A stretch of DNA of 64,000 nt from an uncultured Bacilli bacterium (GCA_934130165.1 CAKOXO010000001.1:372001-436000); one strand, 5' to 3'. Shown: positions 1 to 8,896, numbered from the stretch's first letter. The notes: a model not told the origin generated them from the letters alone. Made by a program: numbers and translations.

Positions 1-135
1 GATGAAAAGGTTTTAGGGGAACTAATTGTATATGATGAAATTTATATGCAACCAAACAGAAAAATGTGCGCACTACTTCCAAGTAATGCAGTAGAAAAAA
101 TCTTGAAAATGATAGAAAATGATGATAAAAAGTAA
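1..135 (+). CDS. sufU: SufU-like Fe-S cluster assembly protein, C-terminal end only
   Basis: The window opens inside a reading frame that closes at 133-135. The 44 visible residues contain NRKMCALLPSNAVEKIL, which fits the C-terminal SufU pattern of Arg-x-x-Cys-Ala-x-Leu followed by Ala-x-Glu-Lys, the Cys being the last zinc ligand in that family. SufU receives sulfur from SufS and passes it towards the SufBCD scaffold. The next gene, 59 bases downstream, is sufB, which matches the usual sufCDSUB order of Firmicutes. Only the tail is visible, so the call depends on the short motif and the neighbour. Confidence 0.72.
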   Translation, partial: DEKVLGELIVYDEIYMQPNRKMCALLPSNAVEKILKMIENDDKK

Positions 136-194
136 AAAATAATTTGATAGTCGAGTAAATCAGAGAATATAATCAAAAAAGAATTGATGGTGAT

Positions 195-1511
195 ATGATG
201 GAAATAGTTGGACTTAATGAAGAAAATGTTAAAAAAATATCTAAAATAAAAAAAGAAGATGAATGGGTGAGAGCCTTTAGATTAAATGGATATAAGTCAT
301 TTATTAACCAAAGTAATCCTTCCTTTGGACCAAAGATTAATTTAAATTATGATGATATTATTTATTACAAGTCTAATGAAGCAGACAAAAAGTTAGAAAA
401 TGATTGGAACAATATTCTAAAACCAGTAAAAGATGAACTAAATGAATTAGGTGTATTAGAAAGTGAAAAACACCTGGATGGTATGGGTGTTCAATATGAG
501 AGTGAAGTAATATACCATAACATGATTGAAGAATTGGAGAAAAAAAATGTTATATTTACTTCAATTGAAATGGCTATAAAAAACTACCCAGATTTAGTGA
601 AAAAATATTTTGGAAAAATAGTAAAAACTGAAGAAAATAAATTTTCAGCATTAAATAGTGCCGTATTTAGTGGGGGTAGTTTTATATATATACCAAAAAA
701 TACTAAATTAGATAGACCATTACAAAGTTATTTTAGAATTAATAGTAAAAATATGGGACAGTTTGAAAGAACTTTAATTATAGTTGATGATAATTCATCC
801 CTTCATTATGTAGAAGGATGTACTGCACCAACTTATACCGAGTCATCTCTACATGCTGCTGTTGTAGAAATATATGTAGGTAAAAATAGTAAATGTAGAT
901 ATTCTACTATTCAGAACTGGGCTACTAATGTTTATAATCTAGTAACAAAAAGAGCTCTAGTGGATGATTATGGTACCATGGAATGGATTGATGGTAATAT
1001 AGGATCTGGTATAACTATGAAATATCCATGTTGTGTATTAAAAGGTGATAATTCTAATGGTACATGTATAACTATAAGTATTGCTAAAAAGAATCAACAA
1101 CAAGATAGTGGTGCAAGAATGATTCATATTGGAAAAAATACAAAGAGTAATATTATATCAAAAAGTATCGCTCAAAATGGTGGTAATGCTACATATAGAG
1201 GTAAGGTGGATATTAAAAAGGAAGCAATAAATAGTGATGCTATGGTTAAGTGTGATTCTCTAATATTAGATGATAAATCTAAAAGTGATACGATTCCTGT
1301 TAATATTTGTTCTAATACTGAAAGTACTATTGAACATGAAGCAACAGTTTCAAAGATAAATGATGATACTCTATTTTATTTAATGAGTAGAGGAATTAGT
1401 GAAGAAAGAGCTACAGAACTTATCATACTGGGATTTATTGATAGATTTAGAGAAGAATTACCAATGGAGTATGCGGTTGAATTAAATCAACTAATAAAAA
1501 GAAATTTATAA
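195..1511 (+). CDS. sufB: Fe-S cluster assembly protein SufB
   Basis: 438 residues, a little shorter than typical SufB (about 465). SufB is the scaffold subunit of the cytoplasmic SufBCD complex that builds Fe-S clusters. The central beta-helix core is recognisable (YIPKNTKLDRPLQSYFRIN, LHYVEGCTAP near residue 205) and the C-terminal block with IEHEATVSKI followed by LFYLMSRGISEERA is the classic SufB/SufD ending. Two ATG codons lie in tandem at 195 and 198, with GGTGAT directly upstream; either could be used. It is the last gene of the Suf operon here, followed by a terminator-like hairpin. Confidence 0.95.
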   Translation: MMEIVGLNEENVKKISKIKKEDEWVRAFRLNGYKSFINQSNPSFGPKINLNYDDIIYYKSNEADKKLENDWNNILKPVKDELNELGVLESEKHLDGMGVQYESEVIYHNMIEELEKKNVIFTSIEMAIKNYPDLVKKYFGKIVKTEENKFSALNSAVFSGGSFIYIPKNTKLDRPLQSYFRINSKNMGQFERTLIIVDDNSSLHYVEGCTAPTYTESSLHAAVVEIYVGKNSKCRYSTIQNWATNVYNLVTKRALVDDYGTMEWIDGNIGSGITMKYPCCVLKGDNSNGTCITISIAKKNQQQDSGARMIHIGKNTKSNIISKSIAQNGGNATYRGKVDIKKEAINSDAMVKCDSLILDDKSKSDTIPVNICSNTESTIEHEATVSKINDDTLFYLMSRGISEERATELIILGFIDRFREELPMEYAVELNQLIKRNL

Positions 1512-1553
1512 AATGCTAAACTTAATAATTTGAGTTTTATTGATAACTAAAAA

Positions 1554-1586
1554 GTAAAATTTGTATATCGAATTTTATTTTTTTTT
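1554..1586 (+). terminator. Probable Rho-independent terminator after sufB
   Basis: A 7-bp AT-only stem (TAAAATT / AATTTTA) is followed by a run of eight or more T. The stem is weak, but the position just after the suf operon fits. Confidence 0.5.
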
Positions 1587-1671
1587 AGTTTAGAATCAAA
1601 TAAATTTTAATAAATGCTAGTTTGAAATGAAAATATTATTAAAGTAATATATGGCGCGAAAGGAGGAATTT

Positions 1672-2010
1672 ATGCTTAATCAAATTATATTAGTAGGTAG
1701 ATTGACCAAAGAAGTACAAGTTAATAATTCAGATGGTGGAAAAAAAGTAGCTAAAATAACTTTAGCAATACCTAGAAGTTTTAAGAATATGGATGGTATA
1801 TATGATACAGATTTTATTGATTGTATATTATGGGATAATACAGCAACTAATACAGCAGAGTATTGCCATAAAGGAGATATTTTAGGTATAAAAGGTAGAG
1901 TTCAATCAAGAATTACAGAAAAAGACAATAATAAAAAATATTTATTAGAAATAATAGCTGAAAAGGTTACGTTTTTAACTTCTAAAAATGAAAAAGAAGA
2001 AAAAGCTTAA
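1672..2010 (+). CDS. Short single-stranded DNA-binding protein
   Basis: 112 residues forming one OB fold: MLNQIILVGRLTKEV at the N terminus, FIDCILWDNTATNTAEYC and KGDILGIKGRVQSR are the usual SSB core strands. I start at 1672 because AAAGGAGGAA sits 5 bases upstream; a longer frame from 1651 would place the ribosome binding site inside the gene. The protein stops at a lysine/glutamate tail (KNEKEEKA) and lacks the acidic Asp-Asp-x-Leu-Pro-Phe tip with which replicative SSB recruits partners. It is therefore more likely an accessory SSB (competence or element-borne type) than the main replication SSB. Confidence 0.85.
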   Translation: MLNQIILVGRLTKEVQVNNSDGGKKVAKITLAIPRSFKNMDGIYDTDFIDCILWDNTATNTAEYCHKGDILGIKGRVQSRITEKDNNKKYLLEIIAEKVTFLTSKNEKEEKA

Positions 2011-2098
2011 ACTTAAGTTTCTTTTTAGTTAACTTTAACCATTTTATCTTTTTGAATATTTATAATATTTTTGAAGAAGATATTATAGAGGTGATGTT

Positions 2099-2452
2099 AT
2101 GCTTCTAGGAAAGAGAATAAAAAAGTTAAGAAGAGAAAAAGGATTAACACAACAAGAACTTGGTGATTTAATAAATGTAACAAAAGTTAGTATATGTTGC
2201 TATGAAAAAGAAACAAGAGTCCCAACTTTAGAAACTTTAACTGCTCTTGCTAAAGTTTTTAAAGTAGATATAAATTATTTTTTAGGAAATGATTATAATG
2301 TTGTAGCTGATAGTGATGATAGTTATTCAATGACTGTTGCAAGAGAAGAACTAGAATTCATAAAAGAGATAAGAAAGTATAGCAGTCTTTATAATAAAGT
2401 TATAAAAGATCCAAAAAGATGTGCAGAGCTAATAGATATGAAAATGAGATAA
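2099..2452 (+). CDS. XRE-family helix-turn-helix transcriptional regulator
   Basis: 117 residues. The N-terminal 60 residues are a Cro/CI-type DNA-binding domain: KRIKKLRREKGLTQQELGD, then VTKVSICCYEKETRVPTLET for the recognition region and LAKVFKVDINYFLG at the end of the fold. The remaining 50 residues are a short acidic/basic helix with no known sensor domain. The ribosome binding site GAGGTGAT lies 6 bases upstream. It stands as its own unit ending in a strong terminator, so it is probably a small autonomous repressor; its targets cannot be told from the sequence. Confidence 0.88.
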   Translation: MLLGKRIKKLRREKGLTQQELGDLINVTKVSICCYEKETRVPTLETLTALAKVFKVDINYFLGNDYNVVADSDDSYSMTVAREELEFIKEIRKYSSLYNKVIKDPKRCAELIDMKMR

Positions 2453-2478
2453 ACTATTCTTAAGAATAGTTTTTTTTA
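2451..2478 (+). terminator. Rho-independent terminator after the XRE gene
   Basis: A 9-bp perfect stem AAACTATTC / GAATAGTTT with a TTAA loop is followed by a T run. It overlaps the stop codon of the regulator gene. Confidence 0.8.
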
Positions 2479-2516
2479 GTTATTAATGCTATAATTAGGT
2501 TAAGGTAGGTGGATAT

Positions 2517-2924
2517 ATGAATATTATTATTAGAGAGTATGAAGATAAAGATATGGAATTTTTAAATGAATTACTTGATGAAGTCTATAAAATGAAAAAA
2601 AGTAAAAATATAGCTAACGATAATATAGAACTTGTAGCAGTTGATAATGAACGTGTAGTTGGTTATTTAACAATAAATAAATTGTTTGATAGTGTTCAAA
2701 ATCTTAATTATGCCAATATTAATTATGTATGTGTATTAGAAAGATATCGTAATAGAGGGATATGTTCTAATATGTTAGATGAAGTCTTTAAGTATTGTAG
2801 GAAAAATAATATTTCATATATTGAATTAACCTCTAATCCTACTAGAAAGATAGCAAGATATTTATACGAGAAGAAAGGATTTGTAGAAAGAGAAACTTCT
2901 GTTTATAGAAAGGAAATAATATGA
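2517..2924 (+). CDS. GNAT-family N-acetyltransferase
   Basis: 135 residues with the GNAT fold: the acetyl-CoA pyrophosphate-binding loop is seen as RYRNRGICSNMLDEV (Arg/Gln-x-x-Arg-Gly pattern, residues about 78-92), followed by ELTSNPTRKIARYLYEKKGF typical of the last strand and helix. It presumably acetylates an amine of a small molecule or protein; the substrate cannot be inferred. Its stop codon overlaps the start of the pyrimidine phosphorylase gene (ATGA), so the two are translationally coupled. Confidence 0.88.
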   Translation: MNIIIREYEDKDMEFLNELLDEVYKMKKSKNIANDNIELVAVDNERVVGYLTINKLFDSVQNLNYANINYVCVLERYRNRGICSNMLDEVFKYCRKNNISYIELTSNPTRKIARYLYEKKGFVERETSVYRKEII

Positions 2925-4144
2925 TAGTAGAAATAATTAATAAAAAGAGATTAAACCAAGAATTAACAAAAGAAGAGTTAGAATCTTTTTTTAATGGATA
3001 CTTAAAGAAAGATGTAACTGATTATCAAATGTCTGCATTATTAATGGCAATTTGTATCAATGGTATGACAGATAGAGAAATATTTGATTTAACAAAAATA
3101 TTTATAGATAGTGGAGAAGTATTAGATTTTTCAAATATTAAAGGAATAAAAGTTGATAAACATTCAACTGGTGGAGTAGGTGATAAAACAACAATGGTTA
3201 TAGCACCTATAGTTGCAAGTTTAGGAGTACCTGTTATTAAAATGAGTGGTAGAGGCTTAGGTTTTACCGGAGGAACTATTGATAAGTTAGAATCAATCCC
3301 AGGTTTCAGAACAGATTTAAGTGATCAAGAAATTGAAGAACAAGTTAATGATATTGGAATGGTAGTTACTGGACAAACATCAAATTTAGTTCCCATGGAT
3401 AAACTTATATATGCTCTAAGAGATGTTACAGCAACAGTTGAATCTATTCCTTTAATAGCAACTAGTATAATGAGTAAAAAAATAGCAAGTGGAGCTGATA
3501 AAATATTAATAGATATTAAGGTTGGTAGTGGAGCTTTAATAAAAAATAAGACTGATGCAGATAGGCTTGCAGAACTTATGAAAAAAATAGGTAGTTTCTA
3601 TAATAGAGAAGTTAGATGCATGATTACTAATATGGATGCACCATTAGGCTATTGTATTGGAAATAGTATAGAGGTCATTGAAGCAATTAAGATATTACAA
3701 AATGAAGAGCATAGTAAATTAAGTGAACTTTGTATAGATTTAGCAACAGAAATGGTAAGCATGGGAAAAGAAATAAATACAGATTTGGCAAGGCAACTAG
3801 TAGAAGAAAGTATAACAAGTAAGAAGGCATTTAAGAAATTTCTAGAATTTGTTAAATGTCAAAATGGTGATATAAATAGTTTAGCATTAAGCAATAATAT
3901 AATAGAAATAAAAGCAGATAAGGATGGAATAGTAAAAGAAATACCAGCAAACGATATTGGTTTATTATCTGTTAGTATGGGTGCAGGAAGAGAGAAAAAA
4001 GATGATGTAATAGATCCAACTGTTGGTATAAAATTAAATAAAGTAGTAGGAAGTAGGGTAAAGAAAGGTGATCTACTTTGTACCTTATACGTAAACAAAG
4101 AGATAGATGAGGAAAAAGTAAAAAATATATTTGTAATAGCTTAG
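2921..4144 (+). CDS. pdp: Pyrimidine-nucleoside phosphorylase
   Basis: 407 residues. The enzyme cleaves uridine, thymidine or deoxyuridine with phosphate to give the base and (deoxy)ribose-1-phosphate, a nucleoside salvage step. The thymidine/pyrimidine phosphorylase signature is clear: VDKHSTGGVGDKTTM (phosphate site, residues about 80-95), SGRGLGFTGGTIDKLESIPG, and RDVTATVESIPLIATSIMSKK. The C-terminal biotinyl-like domain ends the chain but is shorter than in the family (about 430 residues). It overlaps the GNAT gene by 4 bases. Salvage fits a reduced genome; Pdp rather than DeoA is chosen by Firmicute context only. Confidence 0.92.
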   Translation: MIVEIINKKRLNQELTKEELESFFNGYLKKDVTDYQMSALLMAICINGMTDREIFDLTKIFIDSGEVLDFSNIKGIKVDKHSTGGVGDKTTMVIAPIVASLGVPVIKMSGRGLGFTGGTIDKLESIPGFRTDLSDQEIEEQVNDIGMVVTGQTSNLVPMDKLIYALRDVTATVESIPLIATSIMSKKIASGADKILIDIKVGSGALIKNKTDADRLAELMKKIGSFYNREVRCMITNMDAPLGYCIGNSIEVIEAIKILQNEEHSKLSELCIDLATEMVSMGKEINTDLARQLVEESITSKKAFKKFLEFVKCQNGDINSLALSNNIIEIKADKDGIVKEIPANDIGLLSVSMGAGREKKDDVIDPTVGIKLNKVVGSRVKKGDLLCTLYVNKEIDEEKVKNIFVIA

Positions 4145-4234
4145 TTTACGTAAAATTTAAAAAAATACTTTTAAATACTTAAAATTGTGTTATACTTATG
4201 GTATATAAGATAAAGAAAGGTAGATGAAAAATTA

Positions 4235-5401
4235 ATGAAAAAAAGTAAGTTTTTTATGATGCTATTAGCTGCTTTATGTACATTTGGAATAGTTGTAGAT
4301 GTTAATGCTTTGCAAACTACTGATACAACTTTACCAGAAACAGTAAATAGAGTTACTGGTGCAACATTTCAACATGATAGCGATTATCCTAATGGTGATA
4401 GTACTTCTAGGATTATAAGATCAGTAGGTAAAGTTGGAGAAGAAGAAAAGTATATATTATATTGTAGTGATTTTACAAACGATAATATAAGTAATGCAAC
4501 ATTAACCAAAGATACTAAAATGGATTATGGTATAGCTTATATTTTGATGAACTCATATCCAACAAAGACTCTAATAAGTGGTGCAACCGCAACAGGCACA
4601 AATTGTGCAAATGCAAATGAAATGGCAAATATCTGGATTACTCAATCAGCAATTTGGGGATATCAAGGAGTATTATCATCAGATAAATTAATAAGTAATG
4701 CCTTAAAATATGATCCAACAGGTTTAGTTAAAGAATCTTGTGATAAATGGTCATATAATAATTCAACTTTAACAGGAAGCACTTTGTGGAATGGATATGT
4801 AAGTGGTTTAATTAGTTCTGCAAAGGCAGTTAAAGATCCTGCTGATTCAACATTATCAGTTACAGGTGGAGATGGTTGGACAAAAACAGATGATGGATAT
4901 AAATCAAGTTTAATTAGTGTAGCTCCATCAAGTAGTGAAGTTTCATATAGTACATATTATTTATCACTTTATGATATGCCTGAAAATGTTAAGGTTTATA
5001 CAGAGTCTGGAAATGAAGTAGAAAATGCCAAAGACGGTGTTGGTTGTGCTGGTGAAAATTGTCCTAGCTGGGTATCTGAAGAAATTACTGCTGGAACTAA
5101 AGTATATGTATTTGTTCCAAGTGAACAAGCTAAGAAGGGCCCAAAGTTCAATCTAAAGGCTTCTACCACAATCACATATAATGCTGCATATAAATATGTA
5201 GACAAAACAACAAATCATCAACCATCAGTGTTGGTAGGACCTGAAACTAAAAATATTGAAGGTACTATTTCATTAAATGTAATTCCTGATACAGCAAGTT
5301 CAATTTCCAATTCAATTTACTTTGTTGGAGTACTTATTCTACTATGTGGAGCAGGAATAATATATGCAAATGTTAAACCAAAAAAACAAACAAACGAATA
5401 G
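4235..5401 (+). CDS. Secreted thioester-domain (TQXA) surface protein
   Basis: 388 residues with a signal peptide (MKKSKFFMMLLAALCTFGIV...VNA). The thioester-domain signature is present: YILYCSD supplies the cysteine (about residue 72) and ITQSAIWGYQG supplies the glutamine of the TQxA / Q-x-x-hydrophobic-W motif. In this family the Cys-Gln bond forms an internal thioester that attaches covalently to host amines. The C terminus has a membrane helix (SIYFVGVLILLCGAGIIYA) and a basic tail KPKK. No LPxTG is present, but IPDTA about 9 residues before the helix is a plausible noncanonical sorting motif. The sortase gene begins inside its last 38 bases, which supports a substrate-enzyme pair. Confidence 0.85.
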   Translation: MKKSKFFMMLLAALCTFGIVVDVNALQTTDTTLPETVNRVTGATFQHDSDYPNGDSTSRIIRSVGKVGEEEKYILYCSDFTNDNISNATLTKDTKMDYGIAYILMNSYPTKTLISGATATGTNCANANEMANIWITQSAIWGYQGVLSSDKLISNALKYDPTGLVKESCDKWSYNNSTLTGSTLWNGYVSGLISSAKAVKDPADSTLSVTGGDGWTKTDDGYKSSLISVAPSSSEVSYSTYYLSLYDMPENVKVYTESGNEVENAKDGVGCAGENCPSWVSEEITAGTKVYVFVPSEQAKKGPKFNLKASTTITYNAAYKYVDKTTNHQPSVLVGPETKNIEGTISLNVIPDTASSISNSIYFVGVLILLCGAGIIYANVKPKKQTNE

Positions 5402-6026
5402 AAAAAAAATAAGAAAGAGTCATATATGTTTATTTGGCTCTTTACTTGTAATTATAGGTATATCAATTTTATTGTTTAATCATGTTAAAGAACTAAAAGA
5501 ACAGTTATTTTCTGATATGCAGTTAAAAATTGATAATAATATAAGTGATGAAATAGTTGAAGATATTCCAGAAGTGGAAGAAAAAAAAGAGACTCAACCA
5601 GAGCCTCAAGAAGAAAAGAAAATAGATTATACAAAATATTTGGGAGTTTTAGAAATTCCAAAAATAGGATTAAAACGTGGATTTTATGGTTTTGATTCAA
5701 GATATAATAATATAGAAAGAAATGTTACTTTAGTTGGTGGATCAACAATGCCAGATGTAGTTAATGGTAATTTAATTCTTATGGCCCATTCTGGTAGTGC
5801 TTATGTTTCATTTTTTGCTTATTTATATAGATTAAACGTAGGTGATATGGCCTATGTTACCTATAATGGTATTAAATATAAATATCAAATAGTAAATATT
5901 TATAACATACCAAAAACAGGGCAAGCAACAATAACAAGAAACATGGATAGATCATGTATGACATTAATAACCTGTACTAAAGATAGTGAAACAGAACAAA
6001 CAATATATATATTAGAACAAGTATAA
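5364..6026 (+). CDS. Sortase family protein, catalytic Arg not apparent
   Basis: 220 residues: an N-terminal membrane anchor (ICLFGSLLVIIGISILLF), a Glu/Lys-rich stalk, then a sortase beta-barrel starting LGVLEIPKIGLKRGFYGFD. The catalytic His lies in LILMAHSGSAY and the Cys in MTLITCTKD (about residue 199). The usual Arg after the Cys is not apparent: the 20 residues after TLITC have Glu, Gln and Thr where it is expected. It starts inside the thioester-protein gene with AGGAA 6 bases upstream of ATG 5364; a second ATG lies at 5370. Likely job: anchoring the neighbouring surface protein to the wall. Activity is uncertain without the Arg. Confidence 0.85.
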   Translation: MQMLNQKNKQTNRKKIRKSHICLFGSLLVIIGISILLFNHVKELKEQLFSDMQLKIDNNISDEIVEDIPEVEEKKETQPEPQEEKKIDYTKYLGVLEIPKIGLKRGFYGFDSRYNNIERNVTLVGGSTMPDVVNGNLILMAHSGSAYVSFFAYLYRLNVGDMAYVTYNGIKYKYQIVNIYNIPKTGQATITRNMDRSCMTLITCTKDSETEQTIYILEQV

Positions 6027-6039
6027 AGGAGGACTTAAT

Positions 6040-6612
6040 ATGGAAATGACTGTAATTGATAAGTTATTACTAATAGTAAAATACATTACATCATCTTTTA
6101 TGGGAATAGAACTATATTTATTAAGTCTTCTTTTATTTTTATTTACTATTCTTAATATAAAGAAAAATAATAAAATAGTTAAAATTGTATCTATAATATT
6201 ATGTGTTGGTTTTTTAATTGGACTTATGATAGCTTATAGATCATATGCTATGAAAAGTATAGATAACATAATAAAATTAGTTCTTAGTTATATATATTTT
6301 CCATCTATGATAGTGTACTTTTTTATCATATTTTTTACAACTATAGCATTTATTTTTACAATACTATCTAAAAAAATGGTTAGAAGTAAAAAAATAATAA
6401 ATTCTATTGTTTTAAGTTTTTTATATTTTTGTTTTATGGCAATTATATCTCTTGCCACTAAAAATAATATAGATTTGTCAGTTATACATGAATTATATAA
6501 AAATGAAACAATATTATCATTTGTACAAATTAGTAATGTAGTTTTCTTTTTATGGATAGAATATACTATTCTTTACTATTTTTATAAGTTTTTAGATAAT
6601 AAATTTGATTAA
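6040..6612 (+). CDS. Polytopic membrane protein, unknown function
   Basis: 190 residues, with about five hydrophobic helices (for example LYLLSLLLFLFTILNI, IVSIILCVGFLIGLMIAY, MIVYFFIIFFTTIAFIFTIL). I do not recognise a family. The ribosome binding site AAAGGAGG is excellent and the gene starts 13 bases after the sortase stop, so it belongs to the same transcript as the thioester protein and sortase and ends in a strong terminator. It may assist their export or anchoring, but that is only from position. Confidence 0.65.
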   Translation: MEMTVIDKLLLIVKYITSSFMGIELYLLSLLLFLFTILNIKKNNKIVKIVSIILCVGFLIGLMIAYRSYAMKSIDNIIKLVLSYIYFPSMIVYFFIIFFTTIAFIFTILSKKMVRSKKIINSIVLSFLYFCFMAIISLATKNNIDLSVIHELYKNETILSFVQISNVVFFLWIEYTILYYFYKFLDNKFD

Positions 6613-6625
6613 AAATAGTTATATG

Positions 6626-6655
6626 GTTCACCCTAATAAAGGGTGAACTTTTTTT
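6626..6655 (+). terminator. Strong Rho-independent terminator, also abutting uvsE start
   Basis: The 9-bp stem GTTCACCCT / AGGGTGAAC with loop AATAA is followed by seven T. The ATG of uvsE comes directly after the T run, and the right arm contains GGGTGA, the only ribosome binding site candidate for that gene. Confidence 0.85.
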
Positions 6656-7600
6656 ATGATAATAAGATTAGGATATGCTTGTATAACTGAAACTTTAACT
6701 GGAATTACTACATCTAGTAGCTATACATATACAAATTATACAAAAGAACAAAATAAAACTAAGTTAGATAGAATTATAAAATCTAATTTAACTGATTTAG
6801 GGAAGATACTTGATTATAATATTTCTAATAATATTCATTTTTATAGATTATCTTCTAAATTAATTCCTTTAGCAACAAAAAAAGAAGTTGTTTTTAACTA
6901 TTTAAGTAAATATGATAAGTATTATGAATATTTGTCAAGGAAAATAGAAGATAGTAGAATGAGAGTCGATTTACATCCGGATCAATTTTGTGTATTAAAT
7001 AGTACAAATAAAGATGTAGTAAAAAACAGTATAGAAATTTTGAAATATCATTATAATATTTTAAATAAATTGAAAGTAAAAAATAAAGTATTAGTACTTC
7101 ATGTTGGAAGTAATGCTTTTGGTAAATCTAACTCTCTAACTAGATTTATTAATAATTATATGACCCTACCTAAATCAATCAGAGATACGATAGTAGTTGA
7201 AAATGATGATAAAGTATTTAATATAAAAGATTGTTTATATTTAAATGAAAAACTTAATGTACCAATAGTTTTAGATTATCATCATCATTTTTGTAATAAC
7301 GATGGAATAAATTTGTATGATTATATAGAAGATATATTTAATACTTGGAAAAATATAAATCCAAAGGTTCATTTTTCATCTCCTAAGAATTTAACTAAAA
7401 AAGAAATAAGGAGTCATAATGATTATATAGATAGTAATAAATTTATAGAATTTGTGGAAGATATAAAACACCTTGATTACGATATAGATATTATGATAGA
7501 GGCAAAAAAGAAAGATGAAGCTTTATTTAGATTAATAAGAGAATTAAAATATAAAACCAATTATAAATTTATTGATGACACTACTTTTGAGGCAAAATAA
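6656..7600 (+). CDS. uvsE: UV damage endonuclease UvsE/UVDE
   Basis: 314 residues. UVDE nicks DNA immediately 5' of UV photoproducts and some abasic sites, starting an alternative excision repair. The TIM-barrel metal-site motifs appear in order: RLGYACI at the N terminus, RVDLHPDQF, VLHVGS, VVENDD, LDYHHH, KVHFSSPK, RSHNDYID and IMIEAKKKD. The start ATG lies at the very end of the upstream terminator, with GGGTGA of the hairpin right arm as ribosome binding site, so translation may need the hairpin to be open. Its stop is 16 bases from the convergent dacA stop. UVDE is common in spore formers. Confidence 0.95.
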   Translation: MIIRLGYACITETLTGITTSSSYTYTNYTKEQNKTKLDRIIKSNLTDLGKILDYNISNNIHFYRLSSKLIPLATKKEVVFNYLSKYDKYYEYLSRKIEDSRMRVDLHPDQFCVLNSTNKDVVKNSIEILKYHYNILNKLKVKNKVLVLHVGSNAFGKSNSLTRFINNYMTLPKSIRDTIVVENDDKVFNIKDCLYLNEKLNVPIVLDYHHHFCNNDGINLYDYIEDIFNTWKNINPKVHFSSPKNLTKKEIRSHNDYIDSNKFIEFVEDIKHLDYDIDIMIEAKKKDEALFRLIRELKYKTNYKFIDDTTFEAK

Positions 7601-7616
7601 AATGTAGTGATATTCA

Positions 7617-8807
7617 CTACATAATACCTAATATTGCATTTTTAATAGTTTCTATGTACAATTCTAAGAAATTAAGCTTTTTAACATTTGTATCTGATAC
7701 CAAATCAACACTAGTAATTTTTTTATTGTTTTTGGTAACTGTTATCCTACCTACAGTATCTCCCTTTTTCATAGGTAATTTTAAATTATTTATTTTAATA
7801 TTATAATTATATTTATTTCCCGATGCCTGCTTATCTTCTAGTATTCCAACATCATATTTTGGTTTTATTTTTATAGATTCTTTATTTCCTTTATCGAATT
7901 TTATTTTTTTAACAACTTGATTTTTTTTCTTCAGTATTGTAACTTTTTTAGTATTAAATCCATAATCAAGTAATGCCATAGTCTCACTATTTCTAACTTT
8001 TCCATTTTCTTCTCCAAGGACTATAGCAATTAGGCGCATATTATCCTTCTTTGCAGTAGCAGCTAAACAGTATTTTGCAGCATCTGTATGCCCAGTTTTT
8101 AATCCATCAGCACCCTTATAAAATCTTACTAATTTATTTGTATTAACAAGCCAAAATTTATTTTCAGTATCTTCACGTAAATAGTCTTCATATACTGATG
8201 AAAATTTTAAGATTTCCTCGTGCATTAACAAATTTCTAGCAATAATTCCCATATCATAAGCTGAGGAGTAATGTCCATCCTCATCAAGTCCAGTACTATT
8301 TTTGAATTTGGTATTTTTAAGACCTAATTCTTTTACTTTGTTATTCATAAGTTTAACAAATTCTTTTTCACTACCACTAATATATTCGGCCATAGCAACA
8401 ACAGCATCATTAGCACTAGCCATTGAAATACCCTTAAATAGGTCCTTTACACTCATTTTTTCTCCAGTATTTAAGTATATTTGCGATCCTCCCATATCAG
8501 CAGCATTTTTACTTACCTCTACAATATCAGTCCACTTTATTTTTCCTTTTTCAATATTTTCAAGAATTATAGTTTGGGCAACCATTTTAGTCATAGAAGC
8601 AACAGCAACTTGTTTATCCTTATTTTTTTCAAATATAATTTTTCCTGTGGATTGCTCCATTAATAATCCTGAAGTAGCATTTTCTATTAAATTAATGCTA
8701 TTATCTTTAGTATCATCTTTATTATTTTCATTACTATTTTCTAAAGCATTAGTAGAGATTGGTACTAAAAACATAATAAACAACAAAATATAACAAATTT
8801 TTTTCAT
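7617..8807 (-). CDS. dacA: D-alanyl-D-alanine carboxypeptidase (DacA/PBP5 family)
   Basis: 396 residues with a signal peptide (MKKICYILLFIMFLVPISTNA). It trims the terminal D-Ala from peptidoglycan pentapeptides outside the membrane. All three penicillin-binding motifs are present: Ser-x-x-Lys in VASMTKMVAQT (about residue 73), Ser-x-Asn in ISMASANDAVVAMAE, and Lys-Thr-Gly in DGLKTGHTDAAKYC. A C-terminal beta domain (PBP5_C type) and a final amphipathic helix (LELYIETIKNAI) for membrane association follow. TTCCTCC upstream on the other strand gives a GGAGGAA ribosome binding site. It runs divergently from the VanY-type gene, so the two share an 89-bp promoter region. Confidence 0.95.
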   Translation of the reverse strand: MKKICYILLFIMFLVPISTNALENSNENNKDDTKDNSINLIENATSGLLMEQSTGKIIFEKNKDKQVAVASMTKMVAQTIILENIEKGKIKWTDIVEVSKNAADMGGSQIYLNTGEKMSVKDLFKGISMASANDAVVAMAEYISGSEKEFVKLMNNKVKELGLKNTKFKNSTGLDEDGHYSSAYDMGIIARNLLMHEEILKFSSVYEDYLREDTENKFWLVNTNKLVRFYKGADGLKTGHTDAAKYCLAATAKKDNMRLIAIVLGEENGKVRNSETMALLDYGFNTKKVTILKKKNQVVKKIKFDKGNKESIKIKPKYDVGILEDKQASGNKYNYNIKINNLKLPMKKGDTVGRITVTKNNKKITSVDLVSDTNVKKLNFLELYIETIKNAILGIM

Positions 8808-8896
8808 AAATTCCTCCTATAATTTCCTATGATTATTTAATAAAAAATATACATAAATATCTTTAAATGTTGTATTATTGTAGTAGGTGATTTAAA

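Noticed and set aside
8302..8793. Plus-strand frames opposite dacA
   Set aside because: They are shadows of dacA, which has all three penicillin-binding motifs and a signal peptide on the minus strand.
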